Below are positions 1 to 8,907 of a stretch of 64,000 nucleotides of DNA, one piece after another. The position numbers and the translations under genes were made by a program. Positions within the stretch are counted from its first letter, which is position 1. Every line of letters begins with the position of its first letter. This DNA comes from an uncultured Oscillospiraceae bacterium. Its GTDB lineage: Bacteria > Bacillota > Clostridia > Oscillospirales > Oscillospiraceae. The stretch is taken from positions 62,001 to 126,000 of the forward strand of contig CAKUAS010000004.1 of NCBI GenBank assembly GCA_934636655.1, read 5' to 3'. Under the pieces are notes generated by a model. The model did not search any database and was not told the origin of the DNA. It worked only from the letters and a program-made list of their open reading frames with translations.

Positions 1-1
1 A

Positions 2-292
2 CGCCTAACGGGCGAGCTTCTTAAAAAGTGGCCAAAAGACGAAAACGGCGAGCCTGTCGAGCCCGTTTTCCTTACCCACTGCAAGTGCCTTGACATTAAG
101 GACGAAATGATAGTAAACTTGCTTGAGGCATATGGCATTCCGTGCATACGTCAGTATCCGAATGACGGCGACTTCGGTCGCCTTATCCTCGGAACGAGCG
201 GCACGGGTGTTGAAATATATGTTCCGAAAACGATGTATGAGGACGCTGTTAATTTAAGCGAAGGGAGCGCAGAATATGACGAGGAATTATAA
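2..292 (+). CDS. DUF2007-like protein, 3' part only (5' end outside window)
   Basis: The frame is open from base 2, so the true start lies upstream. About 96 residues are visible, including TGELLKKWPKD and a core LLEAYGIPCIRQYPNDGDFG followed by GVEIYVP. This resembles the small DUF2007 domain (putative signal-transducing protein, ferredoxin-like fold), which often begins by comparing two short-protein isoforms through a changed locus; the biochemical role is not known. The stop overlaps the start of the phosphohexomutase by 17 bases, so the two are co-transcribed. The family assignment rests on pattern recognition only. Confidence 0.6.
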   Translation, partial: RLTGELLKKWPKDENGEPVEPVFLTHCKCLDIKDEMIVNLLEAYGIPCIRQYPNDGDFGRLILGTSGTGVEIYVPKTMYEDAVNLSEGSAEYDEEL

Positions 293-2006
293 GGAAGAAT
301 ACCAGCGCTGGCTGGACAGCCCGGCATTGAGCGAGACCGAATGGGAGGAGCTCAACTCCATAGCAAACAATGAAAAAGAGATAGAGAGCCGCTTTTTTGC
401 GCCGCTCGAGTTCGGCACGGCCGGACTGCGCGGAACAATGAAGCTCGGCCTGCATCAGATGAACGTTCATATCATCCGCCATGCAACTCAGGCCTTTGCA
501 AACGTTATTAAGGCCGAGGGTGAGGACGCGATGCGAAAGGGCATAGCAATCTGCTTTGACTGCCGCAATAACAGTAAGCTTTTTGCGCACGAGGCTGCGT
601 GCGTCATGGCCGCAAACGGCATACATGTCCGCATTTTTGACGATTTGCGCCCCACTCCGGAGCTCAGCTTCGCCGTGCGTCACTACGGTACGACCGCGGG
701 CCTTAACATAACCGCGTCGCACAACCCCAAGGAGTATAACGGCTATAAGGTCTATTGGTCGGACGGCGCGCAGCTCCCCCCGCAGCACGCAGAGGCTATT
801 GCCGATCAGATGAGCAAGATAGATATATTCGACGATTTTGTAAGCTGCGATTTTGACGAAGCTCTCGCGCAGGGCAAGATCGAAATGATCGGGGCCGAAA
901 CGGACGAGGCATATCTTGAGCAGGTGCTCGGACAGGCTGTAAATAAGGCCGTTGTAGCAAAGGTAGCGCCTGAGTTCAAAATCGTTTACACTCCGTTCCA
1001 CGGCGCGGGCCACAAGCTCGTACCCGAAGCTCTGCACCGTCTGGGCATAACTCAGCTGTATCCCGTGCCCGAACAGATGGTCATCGACGGAAATTTCCCC
1101 ACTGTAGAGAGCCCCAACCCCGAAAATCCCGAGGGCTTTTATCTTGCCGTCGACCTCGCCAAGAAGGTCGGCAGTGATCTTATAATCGGAACGGATCCCG
1201 ATTCCGACCGCATCGGCGTCATGGTGCGCTCGGGAGATGACTATATATCCATCACCGGCAACCAGCTCGGTGTTCTGCTGCTGGACTATGTCATAAATGC
1301 GCGCAAGGCGGCCGGAACTTTGCCCGAGAATGCCGGTGCTGTCAAAAGCATCGTCACGACCGAAATGGCAAAGGTAGTTGCCGAGACAAACGGCGTACAT
1401 TTTGAAGATACCTTCACGGGCTTTAAATTCATGGCCGAGCGCATCGCTCAGTGGGAAAAGGCCGGAAGCTATAAATATATCTTTGCCTATGAGGAAAGCT
1501 ACGGTTATATGATGGGCGACTATGTCCGCGATAAGGATGCCGTTACGGCATCGATGATGGTCGCCGAGATGGCTGCTTACTATTACAATAAGGGCATGAA
1601 CCTCAGCCAGGCGATGGAGAGCCTGTACGAAAAATACGGCCGCTACGCCGAAAAGACTCTCAATCTCGTAATGCCCGGCCTCGACGGACTTGCCAAGATG
1701 AAAAAGCTCATGGACGATCTGCGCGGCAATCCTCCCAAGGAGATCGCGGGTGTCGAGGTGTTTAAGCTCCGCGATTATTCCGATGGCAGCATAAAGGTTC
1801 CTGAGCTCGGCGTGATGGGTCAGACCCCGATAAAGGGCTCGAACGTTCTGTATTTCGAGCTTGCCGACGGAACGAGCTTTATAGTCCGCCCCTCCGGCAC
1901 GGAGCCCAAGGTCAAGGTCTATATCCTCTGCAAGGGCGCGGATAAAGCCGAGTGCGACGCAAAGATCGCAAAATATTCCGAATACGCGGAAGGTCTCAGA
2001 AAATGA
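276..2006 (+). CDS. Phosphoglucomutase / phosphohexomutase (alpha-D-phosphohexomutase family)
   Basis: This cytosolic enzyme interconverts hexose 6-phosphate and hexose 1-phosphate (glucose, possibly also mannose or pentose phosphates), supplying sugar nucleotides for wall and polysaccharide synthesis. At 576 residues it matches the long PgcA-type group. It has the phosphoserine loop TASHNPKEYNGYK (catalytic Ser148), the Mg-binding loop DPDSDR (307-312), a sugar-binding EESYGYMMGD segment and the C-terminal phosphate-binding loop RPSGTEPKVKVY. The ATG at 276 follows an AAGGGAG ribosome binding site and overlaps the upstream gene. Its stop overlaps the next start (ATGA). Exact sugar specificity cannot be read from the sequence. 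Confidence 0.93.
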   Translation: MTRNYKEEYQRWLDSPALSETEWEELNSIANNEKEIESRFFAPLEFGTAGLRGTMKLGLHQMNVHIIRHATQAFANVIKAEGEDAMRKGIAICFDCRNNSKLFAHEAACVMAANGIHVRIFDDLRPTPELSFAVRHYGTTAGLNITASHNPKEYNGYKVYWSDGAQLPPQHAEAIADQMSKIDIFDDFVSCDFDEALAQGKIEMIGAETDEAYLEQVLGQAVNKAVVAKVAPEFKIVYTPFHGAGHKLVPEALHRLGITQLYPVPEQMVIDGNFPTVESPNPENPEGFYLAVDLAKKVGSDLIIGTDPDSDRIGVMVRSGDDYISITGNQLGVLLLDYVINARKAAGTLPENAGAVKSIVTTEMAKVVAETNGVHFEDTFTGFKFMAERIAQWEKAGSYKYIFAYEESYGYMMGDYVRDKDAVTASMMVAEMAAYYYNKGMNLSQAMESLYEKYGRYAEKTLNLVMPGLDGLAKMKKLMDDLRGNPPKEIAGVEVFKLRDYSDGSIKVPELGVMGQTPIKGSNVLYFELADGTSFIVRPSGTEPKVKVYILCKGADKAECDAKIAKYSEYAEGLRK

Positions 2007-2557
2007 AAGATAAGCTCAGTCAGCTCGGAAAGCTGTTCTGCACTTTCGCCGTCGTCGGCGTAACGACCTTCGGCGGAGGATACGCAATGCTTCCGGCCTT
2101 GCAGCGCGAGGTCGTTGAAAAGCGCCGCTGGGCTACCGACGAGGAGGTCATGGACTGGTACGCCATAGGCCAGTGCACCCCCGGCGTTATCGCGGTCAAC
2201 ACAGCGACCTTCGTCGGTCAAAAGCAGGCGGGTGTCCTCGGCGGAATATTCGCAACGCTTGGCGTTGTGTTCCCGTCGCTTGTCATTATAACTGTCATCG
2301 CGGCATTCATCCAGAACTTTGCACATCTTCCTGCGGTGCAGAGCGCTTTTGCCGGTATCCGCGTGTGCGTATGCGTTCTTATCCTTAACGCCGTCGTGAA
2401 GCTATGGAAAAAATCCGTTGTCGACTGGAAAACGCTCATTATATTCATAGCTGTGTTTGCGTGCAGCGTGTTTTTCAGTATATCACCGGTCATCTATGTC
2501 ATTGCGGCGGCGCTTGCCGGCATCATCGTCAAGGAACTGGAGGCGCGTAAGTCATGA
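2003..2557 (+). CDS. Chromate transporter family protein, N-terminal-type half
   Basis: This 184-residue membrane protein is one half of a split CHR-family transporter. It has the family signature FGGGYAMLPALQREVVEKRRW near the N-terminus, then an IGQCTPGVIAVNTATFVG loop, and about four to five hydrophobic segments. Split CHR pairs form heterodimers; some export chromate, but many Clostridia carry them without known resistance, so the real substrate may be another oxyanion. I start it at ATG 2003, which overlaps the preceding stop (ATGA); a longer in-frame extension from 1952 runs inside the mutase and is unlikely. Confidence 0.85.
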   Translation: MKDKLSQLGKLFCTFAVVGVTTFGGGYAMLPALQREVVEKRRWATDEEVMDWYAIGQCTPGVIAVNTATFVGQKQAGVLGGIFATLGVVFPSLVIITVIAAFIQNFAHLPAVQSAFAGIRVCVCVLILNAVVKLWKKSVVDWKTLIIFIAVFACSVFFSISPVIYVIAAALAGIIVKELEARKS

Positions 2558-3126
2558 TATATCTGCGCCTTTTCTGGGAGTTCTTCAAGACCGGCCTCTT
2601 CGCCGTCGGCGGCGGACTGGCAACGCTCCCGTTTATCTATGATATGTCCGACCGCACGGGCTGGTTTACCTATCAGCAGATAGCGGATATGATCGCTGTC
2701 TCCGAGTCGACGCCCGGCCCTATCGGCGTTAATACCGCCACCTACGTCGGCTATATAACCGGCGGCCTGCCCGGATCGATCATCGCAACGCTCGGGCTCG
2801 TAACTCCGGCCATTATCATCATCCTTATCATCGCGTCCTGCCTGAAAAAATTCAGGGAGAACCGATTTGTCGATCACGCGTTTTACGGCCTTCGTCCTGC
2901 CTCTGCCGGACTTATCGCGGCGGCGGGCTTTTCGGTCGTGATGCTCGCGCTCGTGCGCGAGGACGCATTCAAGGCAAGCGGAAATATCCTCGACCTGTTC
3001 TCGTGGAAGGGGCTTGCGCTCGCGGCGGTGATATGGGTGCTCACGAATCTCGTCAAAAAGACAAAGGACCTGCACCCGATATTCTATATCGCGGCCTCGG
3101 CCGTTGTGGGAATACTAGTCTTTTAG
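2554..3126 (+). CDS. Chromate transporter family protein, second half
   Basis: This 190-residue membrane protein is the partner of the preceding gene and overlaps it by 4 bases (ATGA). It repeats the family pattern: FAVGGGLATLPFIYDM near the start, then SESTPGPIGVNTATYVGY and several hydrophobic segments. The two halves look like an internal duplication that has remained as separate genes, which is the short-chain CHR arrangement. The stop codon overlaps that of the convergent sporulation gene, leaving no room for a separate terminator hairpin. Confidence 0.85.
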   Translation: MIYLRLFWEFFKTGLFAVGGGLATLPFIYDMSDRTGWFTYQQIADMIAVSESTPGPIGVNTATYVGYITGGLPGSIIATLGLVTPAIIIILIIASCLKKFRENRFVDHAFYGLRPASAGLIAAAGFSVVMLALVREDAFKASGNILDLFSWKGLALAAVIWVLTNLVKKTKDLHPIFYIAASAVVGILVF

Positions 3127-4079
3127 AAAAATGCAGCCGCGCCGAGCAGTGCAAGTGATGCTGCGATAATTGCAATTATTAACCGTCCGATCATGTATCG
3201 GGCGGTTTTTATATCTGTTCCGGAGATCATGGCAAAGGTCTGAAAATGGACCGACAAACCGCCCCATGACAGTATAAACGCCGCAAGCGCAAGGTTTATG
3301 GGCCGTATCTCAAGTCCGGCCATGCTGCCGATGCCGTTTCCGAGTTCGAGTATGCCGGAAAGCCACGCCCTGCACCAGCAAAGTTCTGCACCGAGACGGT
3401 AGGATAGCTCACCGGACAGTATCCGTGTTATATCCATGCCGTCAAGCACACCGTTCAAGGCCGAAAAAGCGACGACGAAGGCGCAGACTCCGATCACCGA
3501 ATCTGCCGAGCGCCGCACCGAGGCGGTTATTGCCGCGGAAAAGCTTACAGGCGAGAATATATCCTCGTCATAGCAGATATCACAAGGCGCTTTAGGAGAT
3601 GCCATAACTCCGAATATGAGCGCCGCGAATATATGTACAGCATATAGAAAAAATCCGGCAGCAGCGGAGGAGAATACCCCGACACCGGCAGCCCCCACGA
3701 TAAACGCAGGGCCTGAGTTGTTGCAGAACACAATGAGCCGTGATGCTTCATCGCGGCTTATAAGCCCCTGTGATCTCAGTCGGGCGATGTATGCAGCCCC
3801 CAGCGGATACCCGCCCGTTACGCCTATTATAAATGCCGACACGCCGTGACCGGATATGCCTATCTTTGCGCCAAACGGTGCGAGCGCGTTTGATATGAGC
3901 TTTGATGCGCCCAGCTCGTTTAAAAGATTCGTAGCTATGAAAAACGGAAACAACGATGGGATTATCACCTGTGCGCACATGATAAGTCCGTCTTTAACGG
4001 CCTCGGCAGCAGCCTTCGGAAATATAAGCAGTGCTGCGAATATGCCGAGAGATGCGAGAATATACAGCAGCTTTTTCAA
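3123..4079 (-). CDS. YlbJ-like sporulation integral membrane protein (nucleoside-recognition/GATE fold)
   Basis: This is a polytopic membrane protein of 318 residues. The segment GVTGGYPLGAAYIARLRSQG followed by ISRDEASRLIVFCNNSGPAFIVG matches the YlbJ family core. In Bacillus subtilis YlbJ (SpoVV) works in the mother cell to move dipicolinic acid into the forespore. I chose the TTG at 4079 because GGAG lies 7 bases upstream and it opens directly into a membrane segment (KKLLYILASLGIFAALLIF). An upstream ATG would add 64 residues antisense to yqfC. It is shorter than the Bacillus protein (about 400 residues). It diverges from yqfC/yqfD, which fits a sporulation role. Confidence 0.75.
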   Translation of the reverse strand: MKKLLYILASLGIFAALLIFPKAAAEAVKDGLIMCAQVIIPSLFPFFIATNLLNELGASKLISNALAPFGAKIGISGHGVSAFIIGVTGGYPLGAAYIARLRSQGLISRDEASRLIVFCNNSGPAFIVGAAGVGVFSSAAAGFFLYAVHIFAALIFGVMASPKAPCDICYDEDIFSPVSFSAAITASVRRSADSVIGVCAFVVAFSALNGVLDGMDITRILSGELSYRLGAELCWCRAWLSGILELGNGIGSMAGLEIRPINLALAAFILSWGGLSVHFQTFAMISGTDIKTARYMIGRLIIAIIAASLALLGAAAFF

Positions 4080-4101
4080 TATATCAGCTCCTTGTCCATG
4101 T

Positions 4102-4129
4102 ATTAAATCTATGTCTCCGGGCATAGGTT
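4102..4129 (+). promoter_or_regulatory. Possible sigma-E-type promoter of yqfC-yqfD
   Basis: ATTAAAT (4102-4108) and CATAGGTT (4122-4129) are separated by 13 bases, just upstream of the strong GGAGGTG ribosome binding site of yqfC. The spacing and the CATA box resemble mother-cell sigma-E promoters, and yqfC/yqfD are sigma-E dependent in Bacillus. The -35 match is weak. Confidence 0.3.
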
Positions 4130-4151
4130 TAGACTGCGGAGGTGAGCGGAT

Positions 4152-4421
4152 ATGAAAACAAAACGCGACAAAGCCGAGCTTCTCGCCGATAAACTCGATA
4201 TTCCTGCCGATGCGCTCGGCAGTGTGAAGCTCAGCCTCTGCGGAAGAAGCCGGCTGCTCATTGAAAACCATAGGGGCATAATAACTTACGGTGATGCGCT
4301 CATCGAGGTAAGCTGCGGGAAAGTGAAGCTGATCATACGCGGTGACGATCTGCGGCTTAAAGCCATGACCGGCAGCGACATGCTCATATGCGGAAGAATC
4401 ATTTCATTGGAGTTTGAATAA
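4152..4421 (+). CDS. yqfC: Sporulation protein YqfC (YabP/YqfC family)
   Basis: This 89-residue protein matches the YabP/YqfC family in size and layout: a charged start, then IENHRGIITYGDALIEVSCG and DDLRLKAMTGSDMLICGRI. The family is made in the mother cell early in sporulation; its biochemical function is unknown. A strong GGAGGTG site lies 8 bases before the ATG. Its stop codon shares a base with the start of yqfD (TAATG), which is the usual yqfC-yqfD pair. Downstream phoH and ybeY also follow the order known from other Firmicutes. Confidence 0.9.
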   Translation: MKTKRDKAELLADKLDIPADALGSVKLSLCGRSRLLIENHRGIITYGDALIEVSCGKVKLIIRGDDLRLKAMTGSDMLICGRIISLEFE

Positions 4422-5596
4422 TGAGAAAACTTTACGACCTTGTGCGCGGAACGGTTAAGCTCAGAGTGAGTGGTGTGCAGCCCGAGCGGATACTCAATTT
4501 CTGTGCCGAACGCGGCATTGAGTTCTGGGGTTCCAGCTCCTGCAAAGATTTTTCACTGACGTTTTTCGCTTTTTCGTCCGATTGTCCTGCTATCATGGCT
4601 CGAAGCGGAAAAAACGGGCTTACGGTCGAGCTGTTATCTGAAAAAGGCGGCAAAAAGCTTGCGCGCAGCGCAAAAAGACGAGCAGTATTTATAGCGCTTG
4701 CCATAGCCTGCGTAACGCTTGCGGCCGTGTCCTCTCTGTTTTTATGGAATATCGAAATAGATGGCAACTCCAATCTCAGTGACGCGGAGATACTGCGCGT
4801 ATTATCCGACTGCGGCGTTGAATACGGTGCGTTCTGGCCGTCGCTCTCGTCGGATGAGGTGCGCAGCTATGTTGTGTCCGAAATGCCGGAGATAGCATGG
4901 CTGAGCCTTAATGTGCGCTCATCAAAGGCGCAGATAGTCGTTCATGAAAGGATCGATAAGCCCGAGATCGTCAACGAGAAAGCGCCCTGCGATATAGTTG
5001 CGGCCAGAAGCGGAGTTATAAAGCGAATGTCTGTTTTGGAAGGGGAGAGGGCAGCAGCTCCCGGCAGCGCCGTGGCAAAGGGTGACGTGCTCGTACGCGG
5101 ACTCATGAGCAGTGAAACGGGAGATGAGCGCTATGTTCACTCCATGGCGCAGGTCATAGCCGACACATGGTACGAGATAAGCGCCCAAACGCCGCTCATC
5201 GAGGAGCGAAAAACCGAAAAAGTGCGCACCAACACTGCATTTTCGCTTGTTATCGGGAAAAAGCGGATAAATTTTTTCTCCGACAGTAGAAATAAATACA
5301 CAAGTTGTGATAAAATAAATAAATTAAGGTACATATCCTTCGGCGACGTGTTCACACTGCCCGTCGGATATGCGATAGAGCGCACAACGCAGTATGAAAC
5401 GAAGACTGTGCCAATTGATGAGCAGAAATCGGTCGAGCGCATGAAGACTGATCTCAGGTCGGAATTACAGCGCCGCATCGGCGATGGGCTGATCGTTTCC
5501 GAGGAGTATTCCGTTTCAAAAACGGAGGATATACTCACGGTCACACTGCGCGCTCAGTGTACAGAGAATATTGCCAAGGAGTCACAATATGATTGA
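4421..5596 (+). CDS. yqfD: Sporulation protein YqfD
   Basis: This 391-residue membrane-anchored protein has one clear transmembrane helix near residues 88-108 (AVFIALAIACVTLAAVSSLFLW) followed by a large extracytoplasmic part that begins with an FtsQ/POTRA-like repeat (EIDGNSNLSDAEILRVLSDCG). It belongs to the YqfD family of sigma-E controlled sporulation proteins. The gene overlaps yqfC at its start and phoH by 8 bases at its end. A short AT-rich patch near 5280-5325 is unlike its surroundings but keeps the frame. Confidence 0.9.
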   Translation: MRKLYDLVRGTVKLRVSGVQPERILNFCAERGIEFWGSSSCKDFSLTFFAFSSDCPAIMARSGKNGLTVELLSEKGGKKLARSAKRRAVFIALAIACVTLAAVSSLFLWNIEIDGNSNLSDAEILRVLSDCGVEYGAFWPSLSSDEVRSYVVSEMPEIAWLSLNVRSSKAQIVVHERIDKPEIVNEKAPCDIVAARSGVIKRMSVLEGERAAAPGSAVAKGDVLVRGLMSSETGDERYVHSMAQVIADTWYEISAQTPLIEERKTEKVRTNTAFSLVIGKKRINFFSDSRNKYTSCDKINKLRYISFGDVFTLPVGYAIERTTQYETKTVPIDEQKSVERMKTDLRSELQRRIGDGLIVSEEYSVSKTEDILTVTLRAQCTENIAKESQYD

Positions 5597-6593
5597 AAGA
5601 ACTATAGAAGTCGAAAGAATGGAGCATGTCATAAGCGTGTTCGGCTCGTTCGACCGCAACTTGAGCATAATAGAATCCGAGCTCGGCGTAAAGGTCCTCG
5701 ACCGCGAAAATAAGATACACATCTGCGGCGAGGAGGAGAGCGTCATGCTTGCGGAAAAGGCCATAAACGGTCTGCTGACGCTTGCAGCGCGCGGTGAGAA
5801 TATAGACTCGCAAAGTGTACGGTATATACTCAAACTCGTGTCCGAGGGCAAGGAATCGAAAATAAACGAGCTTGCCAGCGACGTTGTGTGCATAACGTCA
5901 AAGGGTAAGCCCGTCAAGGCAAAGACGCTCGGCCAGAAAAACTACTGCGACGCTATCGCGAACAACACGATAACCCTCGGTATCGGCCCTGCCGGAACGG
6001 GCAAGACCTATCTCGCGGTTGCCGCTGCCGTTGCTGCGTTCAGAGCCGAGGAGGTAAACCGCATCATCCTGACACGTCCTGCCGTTGAAGCCGGCGAACG
6101 CCTCGGTTTTTTGCCCGGCGACCTGCAAAGCAAAGTGGACCCGTATCTTCGCCCGCTGTATGATGCGCTTTTTGACATGCTCGGAGCGGACACCTATCAG
6201 AAATATCTTGAGCGCGGCAATATCGAGGTTGCGCCGCTTGCATATATGCGCGGACGCACGCTCGATGACAGCTTTATTATCCTCGACGAGGCGCAGAATA
6301 CCTCGCGCGAGCAGATGAAAATGTTCCTGACACGCATAGGCTTCGGCTCAAAAGTTGTCATAACAGGCGATATCACGCAGATAGACCTGCCCGAGGACAA
6401 GGTCAGCGGCCTGAAGATAGCCATGAAGGTGCTCGACGGTATAGAGGATATATCCATATGCAAGCTCACCGGAGCAGACGTTGTGCGTCACCAGCTCGTT
6501 CAGAAGATAATTGAGGCATACGAGATCTACGATAAGAAAAATCCGCCCGAGCCTATAAAAAAAGCCGGAGCATATAAGAGGAAAAAACAATGA
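5589..6593 (+). CDS. PhoH family P-loop ATPase
   Basis: This 334-residue cytosolic protein has an N-terminal KH-like part (EVERMEHVISVFG) and a RecA-like PhoH domain with Walker A GPAGTGKTYLAVAAAVAAF (about residues 134-150), Walker B FIILDEAQNTSREQMKMFLTR and the motif TRIGFGSKVVITGDITQIDLP. PhoH proteins sit beside ybeY in very many bacteria and are thought to aid RNA metabolism with it; the exact activity is unsettled. The start at 5589 is set by AAGGAG 6 bases upstream; an in-frame TTG at 5571 lacks such a site. Confidence 0.92.
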   Translation: MIERTIEVERMEHVISVFGSFDRNLSIIESELGVKVLDRENKIHICGEEESVMLAEKAINGLLTLAARGENIDSQSVRYILKLVSEGKESKINELASDVVCITSKGKPVKAKTLGQKNYCDAIANNTITLGIGPAGTGKTYLAVAAAVAAFRAEEVNRIILTRPAVEAGERLGFLPGDLQSKVDPYLRPLYDALFDMLGADTYQKYLERGNIEVAPLAYMRGRTLDDSFIILDEAQNTSREQMKMFLTRIGFGSKVVITGDITQIDLPEDKVSGLKIAMKVLDGIEDISICKLTGADVVRHQLVQKIIEAYEIYDKKNPPEPIKKAGAYKRKKQ

Positions 6594-7072
6594 TAAAGCA
6601 CGAAATATATGTTAGCCGCGAAAAAAGCGGCATGGGATATAATAATGCGGCAGCTATCATAAAAAAGTCTGCCGCCATGGCGCTGGAGGCCGAGGGCGTG
6701 GACAGGCCCTGCCTTATAAGTGTCATGCTTACAGATAACGAAGGCATACGCGAAACAAACCGCGATTTTCGCGGCATTGACGCGGCAACGGATGTTCTGT
6801 CATTTCCGCTCAATGAGCTCACCCCCGGCAAATTTGACGCATCGCTTTGTGATACCGATCCATACACCGGCGCGATAATGCTCGGCGATATGATGATATC
6901 GCTTGAGCGCTGCGCAGAGCAGGCTGAGGAATTCGGCCACGGCTTTGACAGGGAAGTGAGCTATCTCACGGTACACAGTGTACTGCACCTTCTCGGCTAT
7001 GACCATGTCGATGAGGGCGATATGAAAAAGCAGATGCGCGCAAGAGAAAAAGAAATTATGGGAGACATATGA
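6590..7072 (+). CDS. ybeY: Endoribonuclease YbeY (rRNA maturation factor)
   Basis: YbeY is a zinc-dependent single-strand endoribonuclease needed for 16S rRNA 3'-end maturation and ribosome quality control. The 160-residue protein has the metal-binding motif HSVLHLLGYDHVDEGDM (H-x3-H-x5-H type) and the N-terminal family signature ETNRDFRGIDAATDVLSFP. It overlaps phoH at its start (ATGA) and era at its end. The phoH-ybeY-era order is the standard Firmicute arrangement. Confidence 0.95.
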   Translation: MIKHEIYVSREKSGMGYNNAAAIIKKSAAMALEAEGVDRPCLISVMLTDNEGIRETNRDFRGIDAATDVLSFPLNELTPGKFDASLCDTDPYTGAIMLGDMMISLERCAEQAEEFGHGFDREVSYLTVHSVLHLLGYDHVDEGDMKKQMRAREKEIMGDI

Positions 7073-7962
7073 CTATGATAAGCAAAACTGCAATGATAAC
7101 GATATGCGGCCGCCCGAACGTCGGAAAATCGACGCTTACAAACGCATTGGTCGGCGAAAAAATAGCGATAGTATCCAATAAGCCGCAGACGACGAGAAAC
7201 CGTATCAGTGCTGTTGTGAACCGCGGTGATACGCAGTTTGTCATAATCGACACGCCGGGCTTCCACAAGCCGAGAACACGACTTGGCGACTATATGGTGA
7301 ACGTCGTCAAGGAAAGTGTTGCCGATGTTGATGCGGTCATGCTTCTCGTCGAGCCTATTGCCAACATAGGCCGCCAGGAGGAAGAGCTGATAGCCCGCAT
7401 AAAAGAGACGGGCGTTCCCGCGATACTCGTCATAAACAAGATCGACACCGTTGAAAAAACAGCGCTTCTTGAGGTCATGGCGACATATTCGGCAGCACAT
7501 GATTTTGACGCGGTCATTCCCATGTCGGCCAAAAACGGCGAGGGTTTGGACGAGCTTCTTTCCGAACTCGTCAAGTACGCGCAGCCCGGACCTCAGCTTT
7601 TCCCGGACGATATGATATGCGACCAGCCGGAAAAGCAGATCTGCGCCGAGCTCGTGCGCGAAAAGCTGCTTCTGTGCCTTGATAAGGAGATACCGCACGG
7701 TACAGCGGTCGAGGTAACACGCTTTACAGAACGTGATAACGGTATTATAGACCTTGACGTTACCATCTACTGCGAAAAGGCAAGCCATAAAGGTATTATC
7801 ATCGGCAAGCAGGGGGCGATGCTCAAGAAGATCGGAGAGCTTGCCCGAAATGATATAGAAGCATTCATGGGCACAAAGGTTTTCCTCCAAACATGGGTGA
7901 AAGTTAAGGAAAACTGGCGCGACAGCACGGCGCAGCTTAGGAACTTCGGCTTTACGGAATAA
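7069..7962 (+). CDS. era: GTPase Era
   Basis: Era is a GTP-binding protein that attaches to the 3' end of 16S rRNA during 30S assembly. The 297-residue protein has the G1 loop GRPNVGKSTL, a switch I region with QTTRNRI, G3 DTPGFHKPR and G4 NKID, and a C-terminal KH domain with IYCEKASHKGIIIGKQGAMLKKIGE. I use ATG 7069, placed 5 bases after GGAG; ATG 7075 is a possible alternative. It is followed by yqzL and recO, as in Bacillus. Confidence 0.96.
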   Translation: MTMISKTAMITICGRPNVGKSTLTNALVGEKIAIVSNKPQTTRNRISAVVNRGDTQFVIIDTPGFHKPRTRLGDYMVNVVKESVADVDAVMLLVEPIANIGRQEEELIARIKETGVPAILVINKIDTVEKTALLEVMATYSAAHDFDAVIPMSAKNGEGLDELLSELVKYAQPGPQLFPDDMICDQPEKQICAELVREKLLLCLDKEIPHGTAVEVTRFTERDNGIIDLDVTIYCEKASHKGIIIGKQGAMLKKIGELARNDIEAFMGTKVFLQTWVKVKENWRDSTAQLRNFGFTE

Positions 7963-8021
7963 TTACCACACATACTTGCCCGCTGTGAGCCCGATACTAA
8001 AGCTATCGGAGGCAGCGGAAA

Positions 8022-8153
8022 ATGAGCAATGAAATTTTGTGGCAGGTTTTTGCCGATACGGGCGATCCGATGAGCTGGCTGATGTACAGGGCATCGGAAA
8101 AAAGAAATAGGAACGAAACATCGGCGGAGGCTGTCCCTTCGCCGGAGAGCTGA
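8022..8153 (+). CDS. YqzL-like small protein
   Basis: This 43-residue reading frame begins with MSNEILWQVFADTGDP and ends 10 bases before recO. A GGAGG site lies 8 bases upstream of its ATG. The pattern of a short protein starting M-x-x-x-x-W-x-V-F-x-x-T-G between era and recO is that of Bacillus YqzL, whose function is unknown. Both sequence and position support a real gene. Confidence 0.75.
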   Translation: MSNEILWQVFADTGDPMSWLMYRASEKRNRNETSAEAVPSPES

Positions 8154-8163
8154 AAGATTACAT

Positions 8164-8907
8164 ATGTTCAAAACGACACGGGGCCTCATCCTGCGTGAGG
8201 TCCGATACAAGGAAGCCGACAGAATACTGACAGTCCTGACGGAGAATATGGGAAAAATTACCGTCAAGGCTCGCGGAGCGCTGCGCAAAAACAGCAAGAC
8301 TGCGGCTTCAACGCAGTTTCTCGTGTTTTCCGAGCTGACTCTGCTCGAACGCAACGGATTCTGGTCCGTCAGCGAAGGAGCGACGATCGAAGAATTTAAG
8401 GGCCTGCGCGGCGATATAACGGCGCTGTCTCTGGCAAGCTATTTTGCCGAGTGCATCGAAGCTCTCTCTGATGAGGGAAACCCGGATCCGCTGCTTTTGC
8501 AGCTTATATTAAACTGCCTGTTTGCCTTGTCAAACGGAATGTATTCGCAGCCCCATATCAAGACCGCATTTGAGATGCGTCTCATGGCTCTTGCAGGCTA
8601 TGAGCCGAACCTGACAGCCTGCTGCGTGTGCGGCTCGTCAGAGCCAGACTCTCCGCGCTTCAGCCCGCGCAACGGCGTCATCTGCTGCCGCGAGTGCAAT
8701 AACGCGCAGGTGCAGGCAAATTATGAGCTGTGTCCTGCATCGTTACAGGCGCTTAGATATATAATATATGCTCCGGCGCGCAAGATGCTTGCTTTTACGC
8801 TTACGGACGATGCGCTCAAGCGCGCGTCGAAAGCGTCCGAGGCGTATCTCCTGACGCAGACCGAAAGAAAGTTTTCAACACTCGATTATTGGAGACAGAT
8901 AAAATAA
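8164..8907 (+). CDS. recO: DNA repair protein RecO
   Basis: RecO works with RecF and RecR to load RecA on SSB-coated DNA. The 247-residue protein has the N-terminal OB-fold start FKTTRGLILREVRYKEADRI, a helical middle, and the zinc finger CCVCGSSEPDSPRFS with ICCREC at residues ~158-180. The stop shares bases with the mutS2 start (TAATG), so the two DNA-repair genes are coupled. Confidence 0.93.
   Translation: MFKTTRGLILREVRYKEADRILTVLTENMGKITVKARGALRKNSKTAASTQFLVFSELTLLERNGFWSVSEGATIEEFKGLRGDITALSLASYFAECIEALSDEGNPDPLLLQLILNCLFALSNGMYSQPHIKTAFEMRLMALAGYEPNLTACCVCGSSEPDSPRFSPRNGVICCRECNNAQVQANYELCPASLQALRYIIYAPARKMLAFTLTDDALKRASKASEAYLLTQTERKFSTLDYWRQIK

Noticed and set aside
2003..3126. Proof of chromate resistance
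   Set aside because: The CHR family call is sound, but many anaerobes carry split CHR pairs with no link to chromate.
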